Assembly: GCA_005518205.2 (NCBI GenBank)
Contig: RFFC02000023.1
Span: forward strand, 63,534-127,533
Direction of reading: 5' to 3'
Origin: Hormoscilla sp. GUM202
Lineage (GTDB): Bacteria; Cyanobacteriota; Cyanobacteriia; Cyanobacteriales; Desertifilaceae
DNA length: 64,000 nucleotides
Below are positions 56,897-64,000 of the stretch, piece by piece. Below the pieces are notes generated by a model. It was not told the DNA's origin and did no database searches. It worked only from the letters and a program-made list of their open reading frames with translations. Both the position numbers and the translations under genes were made by a program. Positions within the stretch are counted from its first letter, which is position 1; each line of letters opens with the position of its first letter.

Positions 56897-57239
56897 TTAA
56901 CCTCCACTGTATCCATAATCGAATTGCTGGTAAGCTTCGTAGTTGTGGAAATGGCGAGCGTACAATTCCGTGCCATCTTCTATTCGATCGTATAATACCG
57001 AATTGACGTCAACTATTTGCTTGACCGACCAGGTAATTGTCTCCTCCTTCTCATTTTTATAACTTACTTCCTCTCGTTTGGCATAAGTTAAAGCCTTTTC
57101 TTTAGCTGAATCTAGAGAATTGGCTTTAATGAGAATAAATTACTCCTGATGGTTGGTAACCTGGTACATCCGAGGTAGATTCATAGAGAATCACGGCAAT
57201 ATAAAAAGATTGCTCTTTGCTGGCGCTTTCAATGGTCAT
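56897..57239 (-). pseudogene. DUF4288 family protein, frameshifted
   Basis: From ATG 57239 behind ggagga: 'SFYIAVILYESTSDVPGYQP', then a frame change near 57145 and 'IKANSLDSAKEKALTYAKRE', 'TITWSVKQIVDVNSVLYDRI', 'ELYARHFHNYEAYQQFDY'. About 110 residues when corrected. Function unknown; members are often found near toxin-immunity loci. Confidence 0.7.
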
Positions 57240-57503
57240 TATAGCATCCTCCAAGGCTACTAATCGATTATCGTTCAATAGTTTCCATCCTCTCCTATAG
57301 ACAGATGTCTTCCCGATTTCGATCTCTCCCAAAGTCAATGATAGGAGTTCGCCTGGAAACACAGTCCTAATTGAAGCTTTGCGGCATCGACTAATAAAGC
57401 TGTTGGCAATTTCGTTTAAGTTATCGTTTGCTTCACAATTAGGGTCATCACTCCACCCATTGCTAGTAACTCCATTACTGCTGCCACTCCGATTTATCCT
57501 CAA
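57240..57503 (-). pseudogene. C-terminal fragment of an unrecognised protein, fused to DUF4288
   Basis: Reads 'EIANSFISRCRKASIRTVFP' and 'GELLSLTLGEIEIGKTSVYR', 'GWKLLNDNRL'. The text resembles toxin-domain ends of polymorphic toxins, but the family was not identified. It runs in frame into the DUF4288 start with no stop between. Confidence 0.35.
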
Positions 57504-57527
57504 AGCTATTTTCCCTAAGCAAGCATT

Positions 57528-58115
57528 TTAACTAAATATTGGCTGTAAATCTAAGAGAAAACCCGGCAAAACATCCTCTCCTGATAAACTGGTGGGTGCA
57601 GTTAAAACTTCTACTGTTCGATTTTTCGCGCAGCGTTCGCGTCTATAAATCTCCACGACTTGATTTTTTGGGTCAATCAACCACCCCAAACGAATCCCGT
57701 TATCTAGATATTCCTGCATTTTATCTCTGAGTGATTTCATGCTATCAGTCCGAGAACGCAACTCGATTACAAAATCCGGACATAGAGGCGGAAAGGTTTC
57801 TCGTTCTTCGGGAGTGAGTTGCTGCCAACGTTCTTTTGTTACCCAACTGACATCAGGAGATCGATCGGCGCTATTAGGGAGTCGAAAAGCGGTAGAAGAG
57901 TCAAAAGCAACGCCTAACCCTGTTTGACGATTCCAAGCTTGGATTTGAAAAGATAAATCGATATTGCGCTTGCCAGTATTTCCTCCCGTAGGTGGCATGA
58001 TGATTAGTTCTCCAGTTGCATTCCTTTCCAAACGTAAATCTCTGTTAGCAGCAGCTAGGATTTGAAATTGTTCCTGGGTAACCTTGAAGTCGATCGGGAT
58101 CTCAACAGCATTCAT
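57528..58115 (-). CDS. Uma2-family (DUF820) putative endonuclease
   Basis: 195 residues: 'FQILAAANRDLRLERNATGE', 'LIIMPPTGGNTGKRNIDLSF', 'FRLPNSADRSPDVSWVTKER', 'CPDFVIELRSRTDSMKSLRD', 'GIRLGWLIDPKNQVVEIYR'. PD-(D/E)XK fold; in the E-x-K motif the lysine is replaced (ELRS), as in many members. Intact, unlike the copy at 24896. Confidence 0.88.
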   Translation of the reverse strand: MNAVEIPIDFKVTQEQFQILAAANRDLRLERNATGELIIMPPTGGNTGKRNIDLSFQIQAWNRQTGLGVAFDSSTAFRLPNSADRSPDVSWVTKERWQQLTPEERETFPPLCPDFVIELRSRTDSMKSLRDKMQEYLDNGIRLGWLIDPKNQVVEIYRRERCAKNRTVEVLTAPTSLSGEDVLPGFLLDLQPIFS

Positions 58116-58185
58116 CGCTATTACTCTCAAATATCACATTTTGGTTGGAGATGCCCACCCTACCATTCTACTCTAGTACAGGATC

Positions 58186-58388
58186 TAAGCCCGCGCAGGC
58201 GGGCTTTGTTTGTGTAGCCCCAGTCTTTAGGCTGGGGGGCAGGGGGCAGGGGGCACGCGCCATTATTTTACATTTCACATTTTGGTGGGCGGTGCCCACC
58301 CTACCATTCATTTGGTGATTTATTTGGTGGGCGGTGCCCAATGATTCATTTGGTGATTCATATGGTGGGCAATGCCCACCATATAATT
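58186..58388. repeat. Family C hairpin and ggtgggc.gtgcccacc repeats
   Basis: 58186-58240 is a family C hairpin (aagcccgcgcaggcgggctt). It is followed by three or four copies of ggtgggcggtgcccacc-type palindromes separated by cattcatttggtgatt. Confidence 0.8.
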
Positions 58389-59100
58389 CTACTCGTTTCC
58401 TGCAAGAGGTGCAAACCCTTGCCGCTGGATATTCTCAGTAATCCCGCGCGGTTCTAAGAATTGCAGCAAGTAATCAGAACCGCCTGCTTTGGAACCCACT
58501 CCAGAAAGCTTGAAACCGCCAAAAGGTTGACGCGAGACGATCGCTCCTGTTAGATTACGATTAATATAAAGGTTGCCGACTTCAAATTCTGCCGCTGCTT
58601 GTTCGATGTGACTGTGCGAGAATATAACCCACCCGTCAGGGCATAATTGGTGCCATTCGCTATGTCTAATGCTTCCTGGAAATTCTGCGCTTTCATCACC
58701 GCCAACACGGGACCGAAGATTTCCTCCTGAGCAATTTTAGCCGTGGGAGCGACATCTTTGAAAATGGTCGGTCCTACAAAGTAACCAGTATCGGGGGCAG
58801 CATTTCCAGGGCGAGTTTCGCCTCTTGTTTCCCCGTTTCAATATATTCGGCGATCCGTTTTTGGGCAGTGGCATCTATTACTGGACCCACTGCGGTACTG
58901 GGCAATTCTGCCGCACCGATATTCAGGGATTTTGTCGCTTCTACCAACCGTTCCACAAAGGCATCGTACACTGGAGAAAGGGCGATCGCCCGGGAACAGG
59001 CCGAACATTTTTGTCCGCTGTAACCAAAGGCGGACTGCACCACCCCCTGTACTGCTAGATCCAGGTCACAACTTTCATCGATAATAATCCCATTCTTCAC
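58389..59100 (-). pseudogene. Delta-1-pyrroline-5-carboxylate (glutamate semialdehyde) dehydrogenase, C-terminal fragment
   Basis: Aldehyde dehydrogenase text of the PutA/PruA type: 'VVQSAFGYSGQKCSACSRAI' with the catalytic Cys, 'LNIGAAELPSTAVGPVIDAT', then in other frames 'EEIFGPVLAVMKAQNFQEAL', 'NLYINRNLTGAIVSRQPFGG' and 'KLSGVGSKAGGSDYLLQFLE'. Frameshifts near 58800 and 58610. The N-terminal ~70% (including any proline dehydrogenase) is missing upstream of 59100. Confidence 0.8.
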
Positions 59101-59167
59101 CCCCTCACCCCCTCGCGCAGGACAAGTTATATCCCCCTCTCTAGGCTCCAGGGGCTAAAATCACTAC

Positions 59168-59896
59168 TTATGACCCACTACCGGGAGATTTATTGGTGGT
59201 GGCGATCGCGACTACGCCATAGACGGAAATCCCCTGACGGCGGAGCACACGAGCGGCTTCGCCTACAGTAGTACCGGTGGTATAGATATCGTCTAGCAGC
59301 AGCACCCGTTGCGGTCGCTTTTGAGTTAAGCTTTTACCCACACTCAAGGCGTCAGCCAACATTTCTTGCCGTTCAGTAAAAGACAAACCAAACAGGGCCT
59401 CGGTCGCACGCACCCGCTCTAAACCCTGGCGGTTCAAGGGTAAACCCGTATATTGGCAAAAGCTTTCTGCCAGCAGTTCTGCCTGGTTGAAGCCACGCTG
59501 CTTGCGCTTATCGGCGTGCAGGGGGATCGGTACAACTACTGGTTTAACCTGAGAATGGGGTGTCGATATCTCCTGGGTAGTGCGAGTAGCGCTCCCAGGA
59601 GATATCGATTTCATCCAAGCTTGGGCTAGCCAAGTACCGAGGGGACGGGCTAGCTGGGGCTGATTTTCGTATTTGAGGGCCGCGATCGCTTGCTTGAGGA
59701 TGCCGCCGTAGGAGCCCCAGACAAATACTGGCAGCTGTCCTTTCCAAAATTGACCGGGATTGGTAAACTGGCACCGCAGCAGCGATCGATCGCAAGAGGG
59801 GCATAATTCCCGATCGGCTGGACGCCCGCATAGAGGACAATTGGACTTGAGAAAGAGATTCAAAAAGCTTTTTACCCATTGAGTCGGGCTGCCCAT
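59168..59896 (-). CDS. comF: ComF-family phosphoribosyltransferase with palindrome insertion
   Basis: 242 residues: zinc-finger 'CPLCGRPADRELCPSCDRSL', 'VWGSYGGILKQAIAALKYEN', 'VPIPLHADKRKQRGFNQAEL' and the PRPP loop 'VLLLDDIYTTGTTVGEAARV'. In transformable bacteria ComFC helps DNA uptake. A family A palindrome (59564-59607) adds 'SPGSATRTTQE' before the PIPLH motif without shifting the frame. Divergent from the PEP-synthase-like gene with a 41-bp spacer. Confidence 0.88.
   Translation of the reverse strand: MGSPTQWVKSFLNLFLKSNCPLCGRPADRELCPSCDRSLLRCQFTNPGQFWKGQLPVFVWGSYGGILKQAIAALKYENQPQLARPLGTWLAQAWMKSISPGSATRTTQEISTPHSQVKPVVVPIPLHADKRKQRGFNQAELLAESFCQYTGLPLNRQGLERVRATEALFGLSFTERQEMLADALSVGKSLTQKRPQRVLLLDDIYTTGTTVGEAARVLRRQGISVYGVVAIATTNKSPGSGS
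59564..59607. repeat. Family A palindrome inside comF
   Basis: 44 bp, cgatatctcctggg / cccaggagatatcg with loop tagtgcgagtagcgct. Confidence 0.88.
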
Positions 59897-59937
59897 CTTC
59901 CATACTCCTGCTGAGTTTCATTATTTTCATCTTAACC

Positions 59938-62421
59938 GTGGATCTCTACTGGCTAGAGAAAATTCAACCAATGGACCGGGCGCTAGTAGGGGATAAAGCC
60001 TTTTACCTGAGCCAATTAATGCAGCGTGGCTATCCGGTAGTCCCGGGGTTGGTGGTGAACAGCGGACTCTGGCGGCAGTTTCTGGAAACTCTTGACTGGT
60101 TAGAACCAGCATATGCAGCCTTGAGAGTGGATAACCCCCGCCAACTGCAAGCAGAAGCCAGACGTCTCCGTCAGCTGCTTGCGGACGCCACCCTACCCCC
60201 AGAATGGTTGGCAACCCTTTCTCTCGGGATTTCACAGTTGCAAGTTCCCACAGTAATTTTTCGCCCTTCTGTCCATGTAAAGTCTCTCAGTGGGGAGGCA
60301 GTATCACTTGACATGGCTGCAAGTCCTCAGATCGCAAGTCGCACAAAAGAGGACATGCAGGGAGATCGTATATCAGATCGCGCTATGTCAAGTGTAACTG
60401 TTGCTGGACTTTGGCAATCTCATGTCAGCTTTACCGATAATGATGCGATCGCCCGCACCCTGAAACTCGCCTGGGCGGAGTTATTTAGAGCCCGCAGCTT
60501 GTTCTTCTGGCAGCGTAGAGGTATTAGCATCGCACAGATTAACTGGGCGGTCTTGGTGCAACCGATCCAGAATGCGATCGCCTCTGGGGTCTTAAGGGCC
60601 AACCGGATCTGGAGCATCCAGGGGACTTGGGGGTTAGGAATGTCCCTGTTAAAAGGAGAAGTCATCCCAGACTACTGGGAAGTGGAGGCGTCCACTGGCT
60701 GGATCCTAGTACAGGTACCCGGTCAAAAAAGCATTGCCTATCACTTAGTTTCCGACCATGATAGCCCGACTTCGCTGTCTCCTGGGAGCACTATTCGTAC
60801 TACCCAGGAGACAGCGCCTTTACAAAGCTATACAGTCAGCGAGGAACTAATCGCAACCAATTCCCTAGACCAAACTTACCTGCAACAGCTAATTGCCATC
60901 GCAACTAGAATAGCAGCAGACTTTAGTCCTAGATTTACTTTAGAATGGACGGTCCAGGCTTCACTCGCACCAGGTAACGACCCGCAACTTGTGCTGACGC
61001 AAACAATTCCCAGACGGGAGACTGGGGAAAATAGAGAAAAAGATGATGCTGTACTCCCACCCTCTAGTCCCAGACCCCAACTAATGGATAATCCGAAATC
61101 TCCTACGCCAGTCCTCAGAGGACTGGCCGCTGCGGCTGGACGCGCGATCGCCCCTGCGACGGTGCTTTCCCACCCCGGAGAGCCAGTCCCGGGGGGTACT
61201 ATTTTAGTACTGCGGGCAATCACTACTGATTACTTGCCTCTACTCAAACTTGCTGCTGGGGCGATCGCCGAACAGGGAGGACTGACTAGCCATGGGGCGA
61301 TCGTTGCCAGAGAATTGGGTATCCCAGCCATTCTCGGTGCCAGTAATGCCACGCAAGTAATTTCCACTGGCACCAGATTACTCGTGGATGGCAACAAAGG
61401 TGAAGTTTATCAGGTTGAGGCTTTCGATGTCTCCCGAGAGCTTGATGTCCCCCTCCCGCACGGCGAAACCCTATTGACATCATCTGAGCAGTACTCCGGA
61501 GACATCGAAGACTCCTTTGTACCAGTCCCACAGGCAAGCACAGTCGGTCACTTTCCATACCCCATTGCCACGCAACTGCTAGTCAACCTGTCTCAACCCA
61601 GTTCTCTGGAACGGGCCAAAGACCTGCCCGTGGATGGGGTAGGATTATTGCGATCGGAACTAATGGCCCCAGAGGTGCTAGAAGGCAAGCATCCCAGGTG
61701 GTGGTTGCAGCAGGGGCGCGGGGCCGAGTTGATCGATCGATGGCATCAGATCCTGCGGGAGTTTGCGGCTACCTTTGCCCCCCGACCGGTATTTTATCGC
61801 TCTTTTGATTTGCGGTCTGACAGCGATAGAAACGAATTAGGTTTGCGAGGGACTCTCAGCTATCAGCTAGATCCGACTTTATTCGATCTGGAACTAGCTG
61901 CTTTGGCCAGGTTACACCAGGAGGGTTTAACCAATGTTAACTTAATTTTGCCCTTTGTGCGCAGGGTAGAAGAGTTTTCCTTTTGTCGCCGTCGGGTAGA
62001 GACCTTGGCTTTCACTTCTCTACAACTCTGGATCATGGCCGAGGTGCCTTCTATCTTATTTTTGTTGCCCGAATATGTTTCTGCTGGAGTCCAGGGAATT
62101 GCTATTGGCACCAATGATTTGACTCAGCTGTTGCTGGGGGTCGATCGGGACTTAGGTCCCCTGGCAAGTAATCTTAATGCTAGTCATCCCGCTGTCATGG
62201 GGGCGATCGAGCAGTTAATTACCATGGCCAGGCAAGCTGGAATTCCTTGTTCTATCTGCGGTCAGGCACAGGCGATGTATCCCGAATTAATAGATGCTTT
62301 AGTGCGCTGGGGTATCACCTCCATTTCTGTAGATATTAATGACGTCGTTCATACCCGGCAGGCGATCGCCCGTGCGGAACAGCGCCTCCTGCTGTCAGCT
62401 GCTCGTCGTGGTTTCTCGTAG
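59938..62421 (+). CDS. PEP synthase / pyruvate phosphate dikinase-like enzyme with palindrome insertions
   Basis: 827 residues from GTG 59938 ('DLYWLEKIQPMDRALVGDKA'). N-terminal ATP-grasp domain, a swivelling phosphohistidine domain with the catalytic His in 'GGLTSHGAIVARELGIPA', and a C-terminal TIM-barrel ('GLLRSELMAPE', 'FYRSFDLRSDSDRNELGLRG', 'GIAIGTNDLTQLLLGVDRD', 'IPCSICGQAQ' with the acid/base Cys). It would interconvert pyruvate and PEP. Family A palindromes at 60773-60816 ('SPGSTIRTTQE') and 61423-61509 (29 codons, 'DVPLPHGETLLTSSEQYSGD') add loops in frame, and 'VKSLSGEAVSLDM' onward may be a third insertion. All catalytic residues are intact. Confidence 0.85.
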   Translation: MDLYWLEKIQPMDRALVGDKAFYLSQLMQRGYPVVPGLVVNSGLWRQFLETLDWLEPAYAALRVDNPRQLQAEARRLRQLLADATLPPEWLATLSLGISQLQVPTVIFRPSVHVKSLSGEAVSLDMAASPQIASRTKEDMQGDRISDRAMSSVTVAGLWQSHVSFTDNDAIARTLKLAWAELFRARSLFFWQRRGISIAQINWAVLVQPIQNAIASGVLRANRIWSIQGTWGLGMSLLKGEVIPDYWEVEASTGWILVQVPGQKSIAYHLVSDHDSPTSLSPGSTIRTTQETAPLQSYTVSEELIATNSLDQTYLQQLIAIATRIAADFSPRFTLEWTVQASLAPGNDPQLVLTQTIPRRETGENREKDDAVLPPSSPRPQLMDNPKSPTPVLRGLAAAAGRAIAPATVLSHPGEPVPGGTILVLRAITTDYLPLLKLAAGAIAEQGGLTSHGAIVARELGIPAILGASNATQVISTGTRLLVDGNKGEVYQVEAFDVSRELDVPLPHGETLLTSSEQYSGDIEDSFVPVPQASTVGHFPYPIATQLLVNLSQPSSLERAKDLPVDGVGLLRSELMAPEVLEGKHPRWWLQQGRGAELIDRWHQILREFAATFAPRPVFYRSFDLRSDSDRNELGLRGTLSYQLDPTLFDLELAALARLHQEGLTNVNLILPFVRRVEEFSFCRRRVETLAFTSLQLWIMAEVPSILFLLPEYVSAGVQGIAIGTNDLTQLLLGVDRDLGPLASNLNASHPAVMGAIEQLITMARQAGIPCSICGQAQAMYPELIDALVRWGITSISVDINDVVHTRQAIARAEQRLLLSAARRGFS
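60773..60816. repeat. Family A palindrome inside the PEP-synthase-like gene (first)
   Basis: 44 bp, cgctgtctcctggga / tacccaggagacagcg. Confidence 0.88.
61423..61509. repeat. Nested family A palindrome inside the PEP-synthase-like gene (87 bp)
   Basis: Outer arms ttcgatgtctcccg / ccggagacatcgaa; inner gatgtccccctc / tattgacatc. The length matches the nested copy in menH. Confidence 0.82.
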
Positions 62422-62824
62422 GGTGGGCTCTCCTGGGGCTGACTTTTCTTGATTTGGAATGCCGTGACTTTTGCCCCTTCTTGGATCTGTGCTTTGGTAC
62501 TATGTAGTAGATATTGTTTGGTGATTCTGTCTTGATTTCTATCCATTTTGCCGATTTAGACGGCTTTGATGTGAAATCCTGTTCGCTTTTGCTATCAAAT
62601 TTTGGAACTTGCTTCTTTTCCCTCCTCTTTTTTACTATCAGGTAATTTTTAAGCAGTCTGGCGATCGCCTGACTGCTCCCAACCAGGAGAACTGCAGAAC
62701 TCGATCGCCCTATTATTATGGCTGACTTCATCAACACGCAAGTACTTGCAGGGAATGGTAGTGGGTCACAAGTAGTGATGGAGAGTGCTCTGGTACCGGT
62801 GGATGGCACAATACTTGTAGGTAA
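62422..62824. other. Non-coding region after the PEP-synthase-like gene
   Basis: No convincing gene on either strand. A T-rich tract with tttttttac near 62628-62640 and a HIP1-centred hairpin (cagtctggcgatcgcctgac near 62652-62676) are present. Confidence 0.5.
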
Positions 62825-62997
62825 GCCACCCTCCAAGAATCAACCAGGACGGGATTTCAAGCCTTTGGGCTCTAGGCATGCGGCTTCAAACTGGCGATCG
62901 CGGTGAGGCATGGGGACTCCTCATCATCAAATCACTACATGTTTATCACTACCAGGGTTGGTTACTACATGGGGAGCGAAGGATCCGCGCCCTCCAT
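62825..62997 (-). other. Conserved 3' flank of the second RTX gene
   Basis: Inverted counterpart of 10095-10265 with few differences. No reading frame recognised. Confidence 0.6.
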
Positions 62998-63831
62998 TTA
63001 CATCCCAGTTGAAGGGTCGAGCGGCCCCTCCAAGGGAAGCTCGGTAATCAAGGCGTTTGCTATGAATCCCTTCAGCTGAAGTTCTCGCCCTATTCCAAAC
63101 GTGTACGAGATGTTGCCCGTACCTTCATCTCCCTGAAGGGAAGCCTCCCCAATCTGTTGCCCTCCCAAGAAAAATGTCGCTTTGTAAGGGATACCAACCG
63201 AGTAAACGCTGCTGCCTGGGAGAGCAGTTACCTCTATTTCGAGGCGATTTTTATCTATGCCCGAGAGGTAGATGCGATCGTAGTTTTCCAGCTCGCCTTT
63301 GTAGAAATTCCTTGTGGAAATTGTGAAATCCTGAATTGTTACAAAATCGCCTCGATCGGCAGTAAGGCCAAAGATGTCTCGACCGTTACCGCCGACCAGC
63401 ACGTCCCGACCTCCTCGACCGAGCAGACAGTCATTCCCATCCCCGCCGTAAAGGTAGTCACGATTCTTTTCTTCGGGTTGAGGTATTACGGGCACCGCTG
63501 GTTGAAACGATCGCGTGTTGGATCGCTCGTCGATAATATCGTTCCCCTCGCCGCCAAAGATGGTATCGTCGCCGCCAAAACCGTGAATCGTGTCATTTCC
63601 GTCAAGGGCATAGATGACCTCTTTTGAGTGACTTGCGATAATTTTGTCAGCTGAGAGTGTCTTTTCCATAACCCCATCGAGGATGTCGTTTCCTGCCTTC
63701 CTCACTATAGAGTCTTGGCCGGACTTGGCATAAAGGGTGGGATGTTCGCTCCCCCTCCGGTGGGCTCGACCGATCGCCACCAGAGATGGGGGAACGTGTT
63801 TTCTCGCAAGATTAGTCCTGGTAATGAGCAA
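62998..63831 (-). CDS. RTX calcium-binding protein, copy 2 (N terminus uncertain)
   Basis: 277 residues as read. RTX repeats 'ALDGNDTIHGFGGDDTIFGG', 'YLYGGDGNDCLLGRGGRDVL', 'VGGNGRDIFGLTADRGDF' and the tail 'YDRIYLSGIDKNRLEIEV' to 'LEGPLDPSTGM'. It matches copy 1 from 'ADKIIASHSKEVIY' onward; upstream codons ('SGQDSIVRKAGNDILDG') are a different, shortened junction, and the first ~35 residues look non-native. So this copy also lost its 5' part by deletion. Inverted relative to copy 1. Confidence 0.75.
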   Translation of the reverse strand: MLITRTNLARKHVPPSLVAIGRAHRRGSEHPTLYAKSGQDSIVRKAGNDILDGVMEKTLSADKIIASHSKEVIYALDGNDTIHGFGGDDTIFGGEGNDIIDERSNTRSFQPAVPVIPQPEEKNRDYLYGGDGNDCLLGRGGRDVLVGGNGRDIFGLTADRGDFVTIQDFTISTRNFYKGELENYDRIYLSGIDKNRLEIEVTALPGSSVYSVGIPYKATFFLGGQQIGEASLQGDEGTGNISYTFGIGRELQLKGFIANALITELPLEGPLDPSTGM

Positions 63832-64000
63832 ACCTGGGGAATGTGTAAACCTGGGGAATGTGCTTTTCTCGCAAGATTAGTCTTGGTGATGAGCGAGATG
63901 TCTGCTTTCCTCCCGATCGCCACCAGAGCACTGATTAACCGCAAGTCTTGGGTCACCGGTGCCTGGAGTGCCATCGTGCTGACGCAGTTTAGTTCAATTT
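63800..64000. repeat. Window edge with duplicated 25-bp segment
   Basis: ctcgcaagattagtcctggt / ctcgcaagattagtcttggt occur at 63804 and 63871, and aacctggggaatgtg is doubled at 63833-63860. No gene recognised. Confidence 0.55.

Noticed and set aside
62336..62836. Lys/Arg-rich ORF on the - strand after the PEP-synthase-like gene
   Set aside because: Overlaps the coding end of that gene, is low complexity and has no recognised domain.
1..64000. tRNA, rRNA or tmRNA genes
   Set aside because: No cloverleaf or conserved rRNA text was seen on either strand; a tRNAscan/Infernal run would settle it.

Overview
The window looks like chromosome of a filamentous cyanobacterium. Reasons: abundant GCGATCGC (HIP1-type) octamers; rplI next to an intein-split dnaB; a phylloquinone (vitamin K1) gene set (menF, menD, menA, menH, menC, menE, menI); and cyanobacterial small families (DUF4079, phasin-like granule protein, SxtJ/DUF5989 pair, Uma2 nucleases). 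No tRNA, rRNA or CRISPR array was seen. The most striking property is decay: about twenty genes are split, frameshifted, truncated or carry in-frame stops, and transposons, miniature elements, group II introns and palindromic repeats fill the space between and inside genes. This pattern fits a bottlenecked or host-associated genome. Some homopolymer frameshifts could instead be assembly errors, but the substitution stops, deletions and clean target-site duplications could not.

Layout. 1-1.9 kb: broken membrane-protein paralogues and a Gly-rich repeat ORF. 2-5.2 kb: decayed RHS/YD-type surface or toxin-like gene. 5.2-10.1 kb: RTX calcium-binding gene split by two transposons with exact target duplications; a paralogue lies inverted at 62.8-63.8 kb. 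10.3-17.7 kb: intron fragment, internally deleted Type ISP restriction enzyme, 21-bp tandem repeats, toxin-antitoxin genes, SxtJ/DUF5989 locus cut by an IS630 element, broken sulfotransferase and glycosyltransferase. 17.9-24.8 kb: the most intact housekeeping block (gloB, rplI, dnaB plus intein, FKBP isomerase, phasin-like protein, DUF4079). 24.9-27.9 kb: Uma2 pseudogene holding a group II intron, ATPase remnant, IS remnant. 27.9-34.2 kb: menI on +, then menA-menH-menC-menE tightly packed on -. 34.6-41.65 kb: one giant pseudogene (RTX domain plus two solute-binding domains) holding an ISKra4 element, a group II intron and, inside that intron, an IS982-type element that itself carries an ISL3 element. 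42.3-47.3 kb: menF and menD; menD is cut by an ISKra4 copy and ends at a group II intron whose other flank is an unrelated antitoxin gene. 48.7-54.5 kb: MNT/HEPN toxin-antitoxin pair, BtuF-like protein, peroxiredoxin, GT39-type glycosyltransferase, GNAT. 54.6-59.1 kb: remnants, 21-bp repeats, LRR gene, ParD, DUF4288, Uma2, aldehyde dehydrogenase fragment. 59.2-62.4 kb: comFC and a PEP-synthase-like enzyme, divergent.

Three systems run through the window. First, at least five ORF-less group II intron copies, three of them lying in sense inside genes (menH, menD, the RTX/solute-binding gene). Second, a family of short palindromes (called family A here) that sits in frame inside essential-looking enzymes (menF, menC, menH, comFC, the PEP-synthase-like gene) and inserts into its own loops. 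Third, ISKra4, IS630, IS982 and ISL3 elements with matching miniature derivatives. Together they have damaged the phylloquinone pathway: menH has lost its catalytic serine and frame, and menD has no 3' half here.
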